From Thiobacillus sp. (lineage in GTDB: Bacteria; Pseudomonadota; Gammaproteobacteria; Burkholderiales; Thiobacillaceae), in NCBI GenBank assembly GCA_030692355.1, contig JAUYCF010000088.1, positions 1 through 64,000 of the forward strand: a stretch of 64,000 bases of DNA, in the 5' to 3' direction. Below are positions 34,171-42,664 of the stretch, one piece after another (position 1 is the stretch's first letter; the number at the start of each line of letters is the position of its first letter). The position numbers and the translations under genes were made by a program. The notes under the pieces were generated by a model. The model searched no databases. It was given only the letters and a program-made list of their open reading frames with translations, and was not told the DNA's origin.

Positions 34171-34446
34171 ATGCCTGGAATCCAGGTTCTCCAGAGTGCC
34201 GCCTTCCACCGCACCTACAAGCGCCTGCACCCGAACCAGAAAGCCGATGTCGATGATGCCGTGCAAGCCATTGTCGCCACGCCAGAAATAGGCGAAGCCA
34301 GGAAAGGCGACCTCAGCGGCGTCTTCGTTTACAAATTCAAGTGCGTCGGCCAGCTTGCGCTGCTGGCCTATGAATACGATCCGGCAACCCGACTCCTGCT
34401 CCTGCTCGGTTCGCACGAAAACTTTTACCGCGAATTGAAGCGCTAG
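34171..34446 (+). CDS. RelE/ParE-family toxin
   Basis: QSAAFHRTYKRLHPNQKADVDDAVQAIVATPEIGEARKGDLSGVFVYKFKCVGQLALLAYEYDPATRLLLLLGSHENFYRELKR. Confidence 0.88.
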   Translation: MPGIQVLQSAAFHRTYKRLHPNQKADVDDAVQAIVATPEIGEARKGDLSGVFVYKFKCVGQLALLAYEYDPATRLLLLLGSHENFYRELKR

Positions 34447-34663
34447 GCACGTAGCCTCGTAAACGAACTGGAGAAGCCGACCCGGTGGCCAGAAGGAGAA
34501 AGCCGCCGGATGGATGCCGGAGCAACGGAAGTGGCGTCCATCGACTCCCGTGGCGCGAAGAACATCGGAAAACCGCACGCACGGCTCGGCGGGAGTGAAG
34601 GGCGAGCGCCTTTTTCTACCATTTCCGTTGGCTTGGCCAGCCCGCGCAAGGGCGCAATGTGGA

Positions 34664-35827
34664 TCAGGCCAGTTGCTGCCCCCTGCTGCAGGACGATACC
34701 GCCCGGTCTTTCCCGCTCTGTTTGGCGGTGTACATGCGCTGGTCGGCGATTTCAACCAGCGTTTTCCAGTTGCCGGCCGTGTCTTCCATCCGCTCTGCGA
34801 TACCGATGCTGGCAGTGATCGGCTTGTTGTCCGGCCTCAGGCCGAAGCCGCCTGCGCGAAGCCGTTCTATGGCGGTGATTGCATCGTTGCAGTAAGTGTT
34901 GGGCAGGATCAGGATGAATTCCTCGCCGCCCCAGCGCGCCAGCATGTCCCCGGTGCGAAGGGTGGCGCGGATTTGTTCGGCGGCGCCGATCAGCACTTGA
35001 TCGCCAGCTTCATGGCCGAAACCGTCGTTGACGCTCTTGAAATTGTCCAGGTCGATGAAGGCCAGCGACAGCGGCGTGCCACTGCGGGAGGAAAGGATGA
35101 ACTGGATTTCCAGCAGCTCCATTCCGCTCATGCGGGAGAAACATCCCGTCAGCGCATCGCGGATCGCCGTGCGCACCAGCGCGATCATGAAGCCGAGCTG
35201 GCTCATGCAGGAAAGCGCGGCCACGATTGCGATTAAAACCACTAGCCAGGAAGTGCTGATGAGCGTGGTCAGATTCAGGATGTCCGTGCCCATCAGGGCG
35301 GAAGCGACCTCGGCGATCAGCACCGGAGCTGCGTAGACCGCCACTTCCAGGGCGGTGAGGGGAAACATGCTCAGGCCCGCAACCATCACGATCGGCAGAA
35401 AAGCGTAGGTCGCGGCGATGGTTGCCGCCACTCCGTTCAGATAGATTCCGGACAGCAGCAGATAGGAAAACATGAAGAATGCAGTCGGAATGGCGAACAA
35501 GGCGCCGAGCGCCAGGTAAGCGTCGCGCATCCGGGTCGAGCCATTGAACGAAAGAGCCAGCCCGGCGAATGCGATGCCGGCCACAACGCGACCGATGGCC
35601 AGTTGCCCCCAGATCGGCCACGGCAGCACCAGCATGTCGGGAACGATGAACAGCACGGTAAGTGCGGCGAACAGGGCGGCGATCAAGCGCACGCGGGAGA
35701 TGATCATCGAAGCGCGGCGCGTGGACAGCAGCGACATGTGCTTGCCGGGGAACAGCAGCCACAGAATTTCTTCACGTGGCAATTCGTTGAGGATGCTCTT
35801 GATGGCTGGATGTTCGAGTGGCTTCAT
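34664..35827 (-). CDS. Membrane-anchored diguanylate cyclase (GGDEF)
   Basis: about 6 TM segments then DALTGCFSR ... LRTGDMLARWGGEEFILILPN (GGEEF active site with RxxD I-site). Confidence 0.93.
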   Translation of the reverse strand: MKPLEHPAIKSILNELPREEILWLLFPGKHMSLLSTRRASMIISRVRLIAALFAALTVLFIVPDMLVLPWPIWGQLAIGRVVAGIAFAGLALSFNGSTRMRDAYLALGALFAIPTAFFMFSYLLLSGIYLNGVAATIAATYAFLPIVMVAGLSMFPLTALEVAVYAAPVLIAEVASALMGTDILNLTTLISTSWLVVLIAIVAALSCMSQLGFMIALVRTAIRDALTGCFSRMSGMELLEIQFILSSRSGTPLSLAFIDLDNFKSVNDGFGHEAGDQVLIGAAEQIRATLRTGDMLARWGGEEFILILPNTYCNDAITAIERLRAGGFGLRPDNKPITASIGIAERMEDTAGNWKTLVEIADQRMYTAKQSGKDRAVSSCSRGQQLA

Positions 35828-36032
35828 TTTCTAAATAAGTATTCTTGTGTGATTGACTGGATTTAGAACCGCACTGCAAGCAACGGACTACATGGCGATG
35901 ACAAAGGAGCCAGGATAGTTAATACATAAAAAATCAAGATTGTTAATGCTACTACGTTACGGTGACTTCATCTCATCGCGCAGCATCCGTGTTGACTGCC
36001 GGGTTGGACGAAGCCACTACGCGGAGGAGTCC

Positions 36033-36115
36033 AACTCGGGGTCAGGTCTAGAAACCAACTCCAACTCGAACCAACTCGGGGGCAGGTCTAGAAACTCGGG
36101 GTCAGGTCTAGAAAC
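36033..36115. repeat. Three copies of AACTCGGGGTCAGGTCTAGAAAC next to the transposase 3' end
   Basis: copies at about 36033-36055, 36073-36095 (one mismatch) and 36093-36115; inverted match CTAGACCTGACCCC at 37007-37020. Confidence 0.85.
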
Positions 36116-36965
36116 GATGTCTCACCCGCCCGCCCCTTCTGACTATTTTGCCCACCGTCGTGAAATGAAGCCCGAAATGGTCGGCAATCTGCTTATAGGA
36201 ATATGCCCCTGTCGCATAGGCCACGACAATGGCCGCATTCCTGCTTTCCGCGCCAGCTACGATATCCGTCAGGGAAGGGGGCGGCGCGCGGCGCTGCACA
36301 GCGGGAATTTGGACATCCTCCCGTATCTCGGCTTCCATTCTGGCCTGCATGCGCTCGACGAATTGTTCATTCCCCAGAAACACCTGCCCGTGCAGGTTCA
36401 ACCAGGGTGAAGCCGCCCTGACACCCTCCGCCACAAACTGCGCGTAACGCGTTTGCGCCGTGGCGCGCCGCTTCCCGAACATCGCCAACAAGCCATCCGC
36501 CGCCAGCCATGGCGCAGAAGGATCGAGTCCGACGCTTGCGCGATAGCTGCTCCATGACCAGTCCGCCGGGTCTTTCACCATGCCCGCACGAACGGGATTA
36601 AGCACAACATAGCGCGCCAACTCCAGCAGATAAGCGTCACTATCAACCAGAATGGCCTTGAAGCGTCCTTGAAACAGATGGCCCGCACGCTGGTGTCTTC
36701 GATTGCTGGCCTGGGTATAAACCCCATTGAGCTGGCGCATCCCCCTGGAAAGATTCCCGTCCGGCGTCTGGATCAGCAGATGGTAATGGTTATCCATCAG
36801 GCACCAGGCATGGCACACCCAGTTGAACCGGTCCACCACCTGCTCCAGTGTCGCGAGAAACTGCCGCCGGTCCTGGTCATCATCGAAGATGGCCTCGCGC
36901 CTGTCACCCCGCGCGGTAACGTGATAAAGCGCATCGGGAAACGCTATTCGAATGGGACGGGACAT
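36108..36965 (-). mobile_element. REP-associated tyrosine transposase (RAYT, Y1_Tnp / IS200-like)
   Basis: MSRPIRIAFPDALYHVTARGDRREAIFDDDQDRRQFLATLEQVV ... WCLMDNHYHLLIQTPDGNLSRGMRQLNGVYTQASNRRHQRAGHLFQGRFKAILVDSDAYLLELARYVVLNPVRAG. Confidence 0.93.
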
Positions 36966-37006
36966 GATGGCAACGATACACGGGGAAATGGCACAAGGCT
37001 ACAAGG

Positions 37007-37020
37007 CTAGACCTGACCCC
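37007..37020. repeat. Inverted copy of the transposase-flanking repeat
   Basis: CTAGACCTGACCCC is the reverse complement of GGGGTCAGGTCTAG. Confidence 0.8.
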
Positions 37021-37240
37021 CGCTCGCACTGCGGCCTGCATCTTTGTCGTAAGGAACTCACGACCCTCGATTACTCGAACGCCGCTCCTTCGTGCTACCA
37101 AGGCGTATGGACAATTCCTTGGACGGGACTTTAACCCGCTAGCTAAATTGCTGTTACTGCGAACACCTGACCCCGTCGTTCCGTGACCCCGTCGTTCTGC
37201 GTTCGTCGTTCAGAAACAAGTGCGCCCTGCCGGGCGCACC

Positions 37241-37270
37241 AAAAAAAACGGACTCCCAAAGGAGCCCGTT
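37241..37270 (-). terminator. Rho-independent terminator of the porin gene
   Basis: minus strand AACGGGCTCCtttGGGAGTCCGTTTTTTTT. Confidence 0.75.
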
Positions 37271-37308
37271 CAGCTTCGTCATTCAAACCGGGTTGCCCCG
37301 GCGCGAGA

Positions 37309-38268
37309 TTAGAAGTTGTGGGTCATGCCCAGGTTCCAGCCGGAGATATCATCACCGCTGTCATTGTCACCGTTGCCGAACACAACAAAGAGGGTGGAAC
37401 GCTTGGACAGGTTGTAATCAGCGCCCAGAGCCCACGCGTTCTGGTCCTTACCAGCGCCTACAGTCGCATGGTCATAGTCAACCTTGCCATACTGGCCCTT
37501 GAGGACGATCGCGCCCATGGAGAACGAACCAACCAGGAACAGGCTGTCGCGGTCGTTGCCGAGGTTGATATCTACATTTTCATAGACTGCGCCAAGCTTG
37601 GCAGCGCCAAAGGAGTAGCCTGCACCCAATTTCCATGCCCTGCGATTAGCTGCATCGATGTCTTCCCAAGCCATATCAACAGTCAGGGGGCCATTTGCAT
37701 AGCCGCCGGCCAGGGAGATGGCATCAACCGTCTTGCCGTCATCCAGCTGGTCCATCGAGGTCACCACGGCGCCGGAGAAGGACAGGCCGCCCATGTTCGG
37801 GGAGATGTAGGCAATCGCGTTGCTGGCACGGCTGTGGCCGGTGATCAGCGCAACGCCGTCCAGGCGCGTGGCGGCGTAGTCAGCGATGGTGTCGGCGAAG
37901 ACGTTGTACTTGGTGGTGGACAGCTTGTAGGGGGTGTCGTGACGACCGATCACCACGGTACCGAAGCCGCCGGACAGGCCGACGAAGGTGTTGCGCAGGC
38001 CGGAACCGCCGAAAGCGGTGTCATTGCTGCTGGTGGCATCGAACTGCTGCTCGATCTGCCAAATGGCCTTCAGGCCACCGCCCAGATCTTCAGCGCCCTT
38101 GAAGCCGATACGGCTGGCGTTGGTTTTGACATCCATGTCGACGCCGGACGCGTCGGTGTCTTCGATGGCGATGTGCATGCGGCCATACACGTCAACGTTG
38201 GCAGTAGCCGCAAAAGCGGGAGCGGAAACGACGCCGGCAACAGCCAGGGCGATCAGGGATTTTTTCAT
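37309..38268 (-). CDS. Gram-negative (Neisseria/Bordetella-type) porin
   Basis: MKKSLIALAVAGVVSAPAFAATANVDVYGRMHIAIEDTD ... FVGLSGGFGTVVIGRHDTPYK ... terminal NF. Confidence 0.95.
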   Translation of the reverse strand: MKKSLIALAVAGVVSAPAFAATANVDVYGRMHIAIEDTDASGVDMDVKTNASRIGFKGAEDLGGGLKAIWQIEQQFDATSSNDTAFGGSGLRNTFVGLSGGFGTVVIGRHDTPYKLSTTKYNVFADTIADYAATRLDGVALITGHSRASNAIAYISPNMGGLSFSGAVVTSMDQLDDGKTVDAISLAGGYANGPLTVDMAWEDIDAANRRAWKLGAGYSFGAAKLGAVYENVDINLGNDRDSLFLVGSFSMGAIVLKGQYGKVDYDHATVGAGKDQNAWALGADYNLSKRSTLFVVFGNGDNDSGDDISGWNLGMTHNF

Positions 38269-38457
38269 TGCTTTCTCCTAAGAAAGTAAAAACAGAAACC
38301 GTTATATGGTCGAAGCTCTGCAAAACTGTCCTGCACGGATATGTGCTTGGGGGACGCAATCGATTATCCAGACCCCGGGGCGACCGGCAAGCAAAGCTGT
38401 TGTTTTTTCTGTTTCCTGGCGGAGAAAGTGTTGTTTTGTTGCACAAAGGCAACAGCT

Positions 38458-38868
38458 TCAGTTACGCAGCGCCAGAAATTCGGATGGCGTGACGACGGGA
38501 ACCAGGCTTTGTCTGAAATCGCGCGGATTGCGGGTGACGAGGTAATCGGCCTGGCACTGGGCAGCGGTGACTGCCTGCACGGCGTCTTCAAAGTCACGCC
38601 AGCCGAGCGCCAGTGCCTGCTGCAGAACCAGATTATCAACCGGCTCGACGCGGAGCAAAGTGGTCAGGTCGATCAGAACAGCGGCGGTCTTTTGTTGCCC
38701 TGGATGCCTGGCCAACAGGTCATGCAGGGTGGTGAGGGTGTGTGCGGCGATATGGCCCGATGCGCTGCCCTGTTCGATGTGTGCCAGCAAGCGCGCCGAA
38801 TCGTCGAACCAGGGCTCACGTTGCGCCAGCACGTCGAGCACGACGTTGATGTCGATGAAGAGCCTCAC
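38458..38868 (-). CDS. PIN-domain toxin (VapC-like)
   Basis: MRLFIDINVVLDVLAQREPWFDDSARLLAHIEQG ... FEDAVQAVTAAQCQADYLVTRNPRDFRQS. Confidence 0.88.
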   Translation of the reverse strand: MRLFIDINVVLDVLAQREPWFDDSARLLAHIEQGSASGHIAAHTLTTLHDLLARHPGQQKTAAVLIDLTTLLRVEPVDNLVLQQALALGWRDFEDAVQAVTAAQCQADYLVTRNPRDFRQSLVPVVTPSEFLALRN

Positions 38869-39101
38869 AGCCCGTGCTTGCTGTGAAGATGGGCTTTGTA
38901 TTCTTCGATATCCGTCTGCGGCGGCAATACCCCCGCCAGACGACTGACCCGGGGCGGCAACGCTTGCCGGGCATCGTCGGGCAGGCTGGCAAGGTATTGC
39001 GTCAACAGGCGCGACAGGCTGGTTCCATGCGCGGCAACGTAGCGCTTGGCTTTTTTGACGGTGTCGGCATCGATGCTGAGCGTGAGTTTGTTGGTGGACA
39101 T
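38865..39101 (-). CDS. DUF6364-like antitoxin
   Basis: MSTNKLTLSIDADTVKKAKRYVAAHGTSLSRLLTQYLASL; overlaps PIN ORF by 4 nt. Confidence 0.8.
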   Translation of the reverse strand: MSTNKLTLSIDADTVKKAKRYVAAHGTSLSRLLTQYLASLPDDARQALPPRVSRLAGVLPPQTDIEEYKAHLHSKHGL

Positions 39102-39285
39102 GGCGAACCCCATTGCACGTATTGATTGGAGATCAATATACGTATCAGAATAAGATTTGCCAAGTCAGACTTTACGTGGCGTCAAATCCCTGCGGCCATT
39201 TCCGCGCGATGTGGAACACGCGAAGGCAACAAAACAAGCGCAAACAAAACCCGCCCGCAAAAGGCTTTAGACGCCCCATCTTCCC

Positions 39286-39733
39286 TCACCCGGGTTCGTC
39301 GACGTTGCCGAACGGGTTGATCACCTCAACGCCACTTGACGCGAAATGGCGCACATTGCGGGTGGCCACCTTGAGGTCGTGCAGCAATGTGGTGGCGGCA
39401 ATCAAAATATCGGCACCATCATGCCAAAGCCGGGCGGATAACACCCCCCATCGACGCGCGACGGCCGGCGTGACAGGCAATACCTGCCTTCGTAGAGATG
39501 CGGCAAACGCTCCAGCCAGCGGGTCAGTGCGTCGGCGAATGCAGGCTCTGCCCGGCGCTTTTTTTCGATGCCACGTTCGATCTCTCCGATGCTCACCACG
39601 CTCAGGAACAAATCGTCATCCCGAACCCCCGCAAGCCAGTTCAGCAACGTCGGCGATGGCCGGCGTTTGCGCAATTCCGAAATAACCACCGTGTCCGGCA
39701 GGATCACGACAAGTCCCCGTCGCGCAGCGCCAC
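39286..39733 (-). pseudogene. Frameshifted FitB/VapC-like PIN toxin
   Basis: N-part ILPDTVVISELRKRRPSPTLLNWLAGVRDDDLFLSVVSIGEIERGIEKK...LPHLYEGR in one frame; C-part PVTPAVARRWGVLSARLWHDGADILIAATTLLHDLKVATRNVRHFASSGVEVINPF in another; break near 39480. Confidence 0.8.
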
Positions 39734-39989
39734 GGGGATGCGCCCGACCGGCTTGTCGTCTTTTGGCATGGCCGGCAGGTGGGCAACGAACCCTGGCGCG
39801 GCGGCGCGCGCGTCCTGGCGCGGCGGCGCGCGCGTCCTGCCGCAACGACTCGAACGCCTGTTCCGACACCACCACCACAGCTTGACGGCCACGCCGGGTA
39901 ATGTGCTGCGGTTCGCCGCGCAAGGCCGCTTCGACGACCTGGCTGAATTAAGTTTTGGCGTCTTGCAGCCGCCACTCGCTTGCCGGCAT
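39724..39989 (-). pseudogene. Decayed Phd/YefM-type antitoxin
   Basis: ATG at 39989: MPASEWRLQDAKT*FSQVVEAALRGEPQHITRRGRQAVVVVSEQAFESLRQ; TAA at 39948-39950, then a 22-bp tandem duplication changes frame. Confidence 0.8.
39797..39840. repeat. Perfect 22-bp tandem duplication
   Basis: ggcgcggcggcgcgcgcgtcct x2 (39797-39818, 39819-39840). Confidence 0.95.
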
Positions 39990-40215
39990 GCGTTTCTCCT
40001 GCTGGTCAGATTATCTGGTCTGACTTTGGCAGGCGAAGCAGTTTCCGTCAAATCCAGGGCGAAGGACCGAACGGAATAAATGGTCGCGGCGATACGGAGT
40101 TCGTTGATCCTGCCGACAACTTGTGCCCTCTGGGTATTCTGAATTGCTTCCCGCAGCGCCGCGCTCGCGGTCGCAATGACGAAATTCGTCTCCTTAGGCA
40201 GACCTGTGCAGTTGT

Positions 40216-41118
40216 TCAGTCCGCCGCGATCTGTTGCAGCAGCCGCAGCGGCGGCGCGCTGCCGTCCTTGTCCTGGCCGGCGTACAGGGTGAGGTGCGGA
40301 TAGGGAATCTCGATGCCGGCGGCGTCGAAGGCCTTCTTCAGGCGGTACAGGAATGCGCGGCGGACCGTCCACTGTTCGAGCGGCATGACCTTGAAGCGGC
40401 AGCGGATGACGACTGCCGAATCCGCCCACTTGTCGACCCCGGCGATTTCGAGGTCCTCCACGATTTTCTCGCCCAGTTCGGGGTCGCTGCGCATGCCGGC
40501 GGCCACTTCGCGCATCACGGCGTAAACCTCGTCGACGTCCTCGCGGTAGGCCACGCCGATGTCGAGCAGCGCGAAGGCAAAGCCACGGCTACGGTTGGTG
40601 ACGCTGGTGATGGTGCCGTTGGGGATGTAATGCACGCTGCCTTCGAAATCGCGCAGGCGGATGTAGCGCAGCGTCATCTCCTCGACCAGCCCGCCCTTGC
40701 CGGCGACCTCCACCACATCGCCCTGGCGCACCTGGTTTTCCAGCAACAGGAAGAAACCGTTGAAGTAGTCCTTGACCAGACTTTGCGCGCCGAAGCCGAT
40801 GGCGATGCCGAGCACGCCGGCGGTGGCCAGGATCGGCGCGATGGAAATGCCGACCGCGGAGAGCACCAGCATGCCGCCGACCAGCGTGATGATCACGGCG
40901 GCGACATAGCGGAATACGCGTTCCAGCGTATCCAGGCGCTTGATCCGTTCGCGATCGCCGAGGTCCTGCTGCATGTGCGTCCGCAGCCGCGCCAGTCCCT
41001 TGCGCGACAGCCTGAGCAGGAGCCAGGTCAGCGCCAGAATGATCACGACATGGAGCGCGCTTTCCAGCAGCCACAGCCAGTCGCCCAGGGCCTGTTTCAA
41101 GGTGGCGAGCAATTCCAT
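40216..41118 (-). CDS. Mechanosensitive ion channel family protein (MscS)
   Basis: GVLGIAIGFGAQSLVKDYFNGFFLLLENQVRQGDVVEVAGKGGLVEEMTLRYIRLRDFEGSVHYIPNG. Confidence 0.95.
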   Translation of the reverse strand: MELLATLKQALGDWLWLLESALHVVIILALTWLLLRLSRKGLARLRTHMQQDLGDRERIKRLDTLERVFRYVAAVIITLVGGMLVLSAVGISIAPILATAGVLGIAIGFGAQSLVKDYFNGFFLLLENQVRQGDVVEVAGKGGLVEEMTLRYIRLRDFEGSVHYIPNGTITSVTNRSRGFAFALLDIGVAYREDVDEVYAVMREVAAGMRSDPELGEKIVEDLEIAGVDKWADSAVVIRCRFKVMPLEQWTVRRAFLYRLKKAFDAAGIEIPYPHLTLYAGQDKDGSAPPLRLLQQIAAD

Positions 41119-41366
41119 TCATGTCTCCTTTGAGAGAGTTGGGTACGCAGGCAATAGCCATGCGCGATGCGCGCATCTTGCGAGGGTCTGCGCGGCAGAG
41201 AACGACTGCGACGGGGCGCGGTCCGATTATTTGATGGGAAACAGCGACGGCATCACACGGGATAAGGCCTGAAATGCCAGCCTGTTGGTAGTGTGCAAGT
41301 TTAGTCCCATCGATGCCGCCTGCCAAATCAACTGCCAGGATGGACCTACAATATGGATGACCACGA

Positions 41367-42470
41367 ATGGATACCACCATGACGACGCGCGATCTGCCTG
41401 CTTTTTTTCTGGCCCTGCTTGCGACATTTTCCATGCACGCCCTGCACGCCGCGGAACCGGCCCCGGCTGCCCAAATGGGCGCGTACTACGGCAGCAAGGC
41501 AACCGAATATCCCGCCTGGTTCAAGGCCAGCTTTCTGGATCTGCGGGAAGACATCGACGAAGCGCGCAAAAACGGCAAGCGCGTCATCCTGATGTTCACC
41601 CAGGACGGCTGCCCGTATTGTTCGGCGCTGGTGGAACGCAATCTGTCGCAGCGCGAGCTCGAGGCCACGATGCGGGAAAAGTTCGACGTCATCGCGGTCA
41701 ACATCTGGGGCGACCGCGAGGTCGTCGGGCTGGATGGCAAGTCATATACGGAAAAGAGCTACAGCGCGGCGCTGAAGATCCAGTTCACCCCCAGCCTGCT
41801 GTTTTTCGACGAGGCAGGTAAAACCGTCCTGCGGCTCAACGGCTATGTGCCGCCGGCACGCATGCAGGCCGCGCTCGACTGGGTCGGCGAACGCCATGAA
41901 AGCAAGATCGCCTTCCGCGATTTCGTCGCCGCGCGCGAAGCGCCCAAAAAACAGGCCTCGGGCGAGATGATCGGGGAGGACTTCTTCCTGAAAAACGCCA
42001 CCGACCTGCGGCGCCGCGGCAAGCCGTCCAGGCCGCTCGCGGTGTTCTTCGAGCAGAAGGACTGCCCCGACTGCGAGGTGCTGCATCGCCGCGTGCTGGC
42101 CGACCCGGAAACCCGTGAGGTCATCGCCAGGTTCGACAACGTGCAGCTCGACATGTGGTCGCGCGACCTCATCACCACGCCGGAAGGCCAGCGTATGGCG
42201 GTGCGCGACTGGGTGCGCCAGCTCGGCGTCAACTACGCCCCCGGCATCGTCCTGTTCGACCCGGCCGGCAAGGAAGCCATCCGCTGGGAATCGTCCTTCC
42301 GCGTGTTCCATACCCTGGGCATGTTCGATTACGTCGCGTCGGGCGAACACCTCCGGGAGGCCAACTTCCAGCGCTTTCTGTCCGCCAGGACCGAGCACAT
42401 CCGCGAATCCGGGCGCGACGTGAATATCTGGCGCTACGCGGACGAACCGGTCGCCCCCCCCGCACCCTGA
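41367..42470 (+). CDS. Periplasmic protein with two thioredoxin-like domains
   Basis: signal peptide; VILMFTQDGCPYCSALVERNL and LAVFFEQKDCPDCEVLHRRVL. Confidence 0.85.
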   Translation: MDTTMTTRDLPAFFLALLATFSMHALHAAEPAPAAQMGAYYGSKATEYPAWFKASFLDLREDIDEARKNGKRVILMFTQDGCPYCSALVERNLSQRELEATMREKFDVIAVNIWGDREVVGLDGKSYTEKSYSAALKIQFTPSLLFFDEAGKTVLRLNGYVPPARMQAALDWVGERHESKIAFRDFVAAREAPKKQASGEMIGEDFFLKNATDLRRRGKPSRPLAVFFEQKDCPDCEVLHRRVLADPETREVIARFDNVQLDMWSRDLITTPEGQRMAVRDWVRQLGVNYAPGIVLFDPAGKEAIRWESSFRVFHTLGMFDYVASGEHLREANFQRFLSARTEHIRESGRDVNIWRYADEPVAPPAP

Positions 42471-42664
42471 GCGGCGCCACGGCATGCCGGTGCCTGGCGA
42501 TCCGCCACGCGCGAACGCTGGCCGACGCCTTGCCGGCATCCTGCGCACTTGCGACTAAACCGCGCAACGCACTGCCCATGCCAGGCGCAGACTCATGGCG
42601 GGGCAACTCACGTTAGAATGGCCGCGTTTTCCGCCGCACGCTGGACCCCATCCCGATTCCATCG

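Noticed and set aside
36033-36115. Short direct repeats considered as a CRISPR array
   Set aside because: Only three copies, irregular or overlapping spacing, no spacers or cas genes; linked instead to the adjacent transposase.
40016-40215. Minus-strand reading NFVIATASAALREAIQNTQRAQVVGRINELRIAATIYSVRSFALDL considered as a small gene
   Set aside because: No good start or family signature; overlaps the upstream region of the decayed antitoxin; not reported as a CDS.
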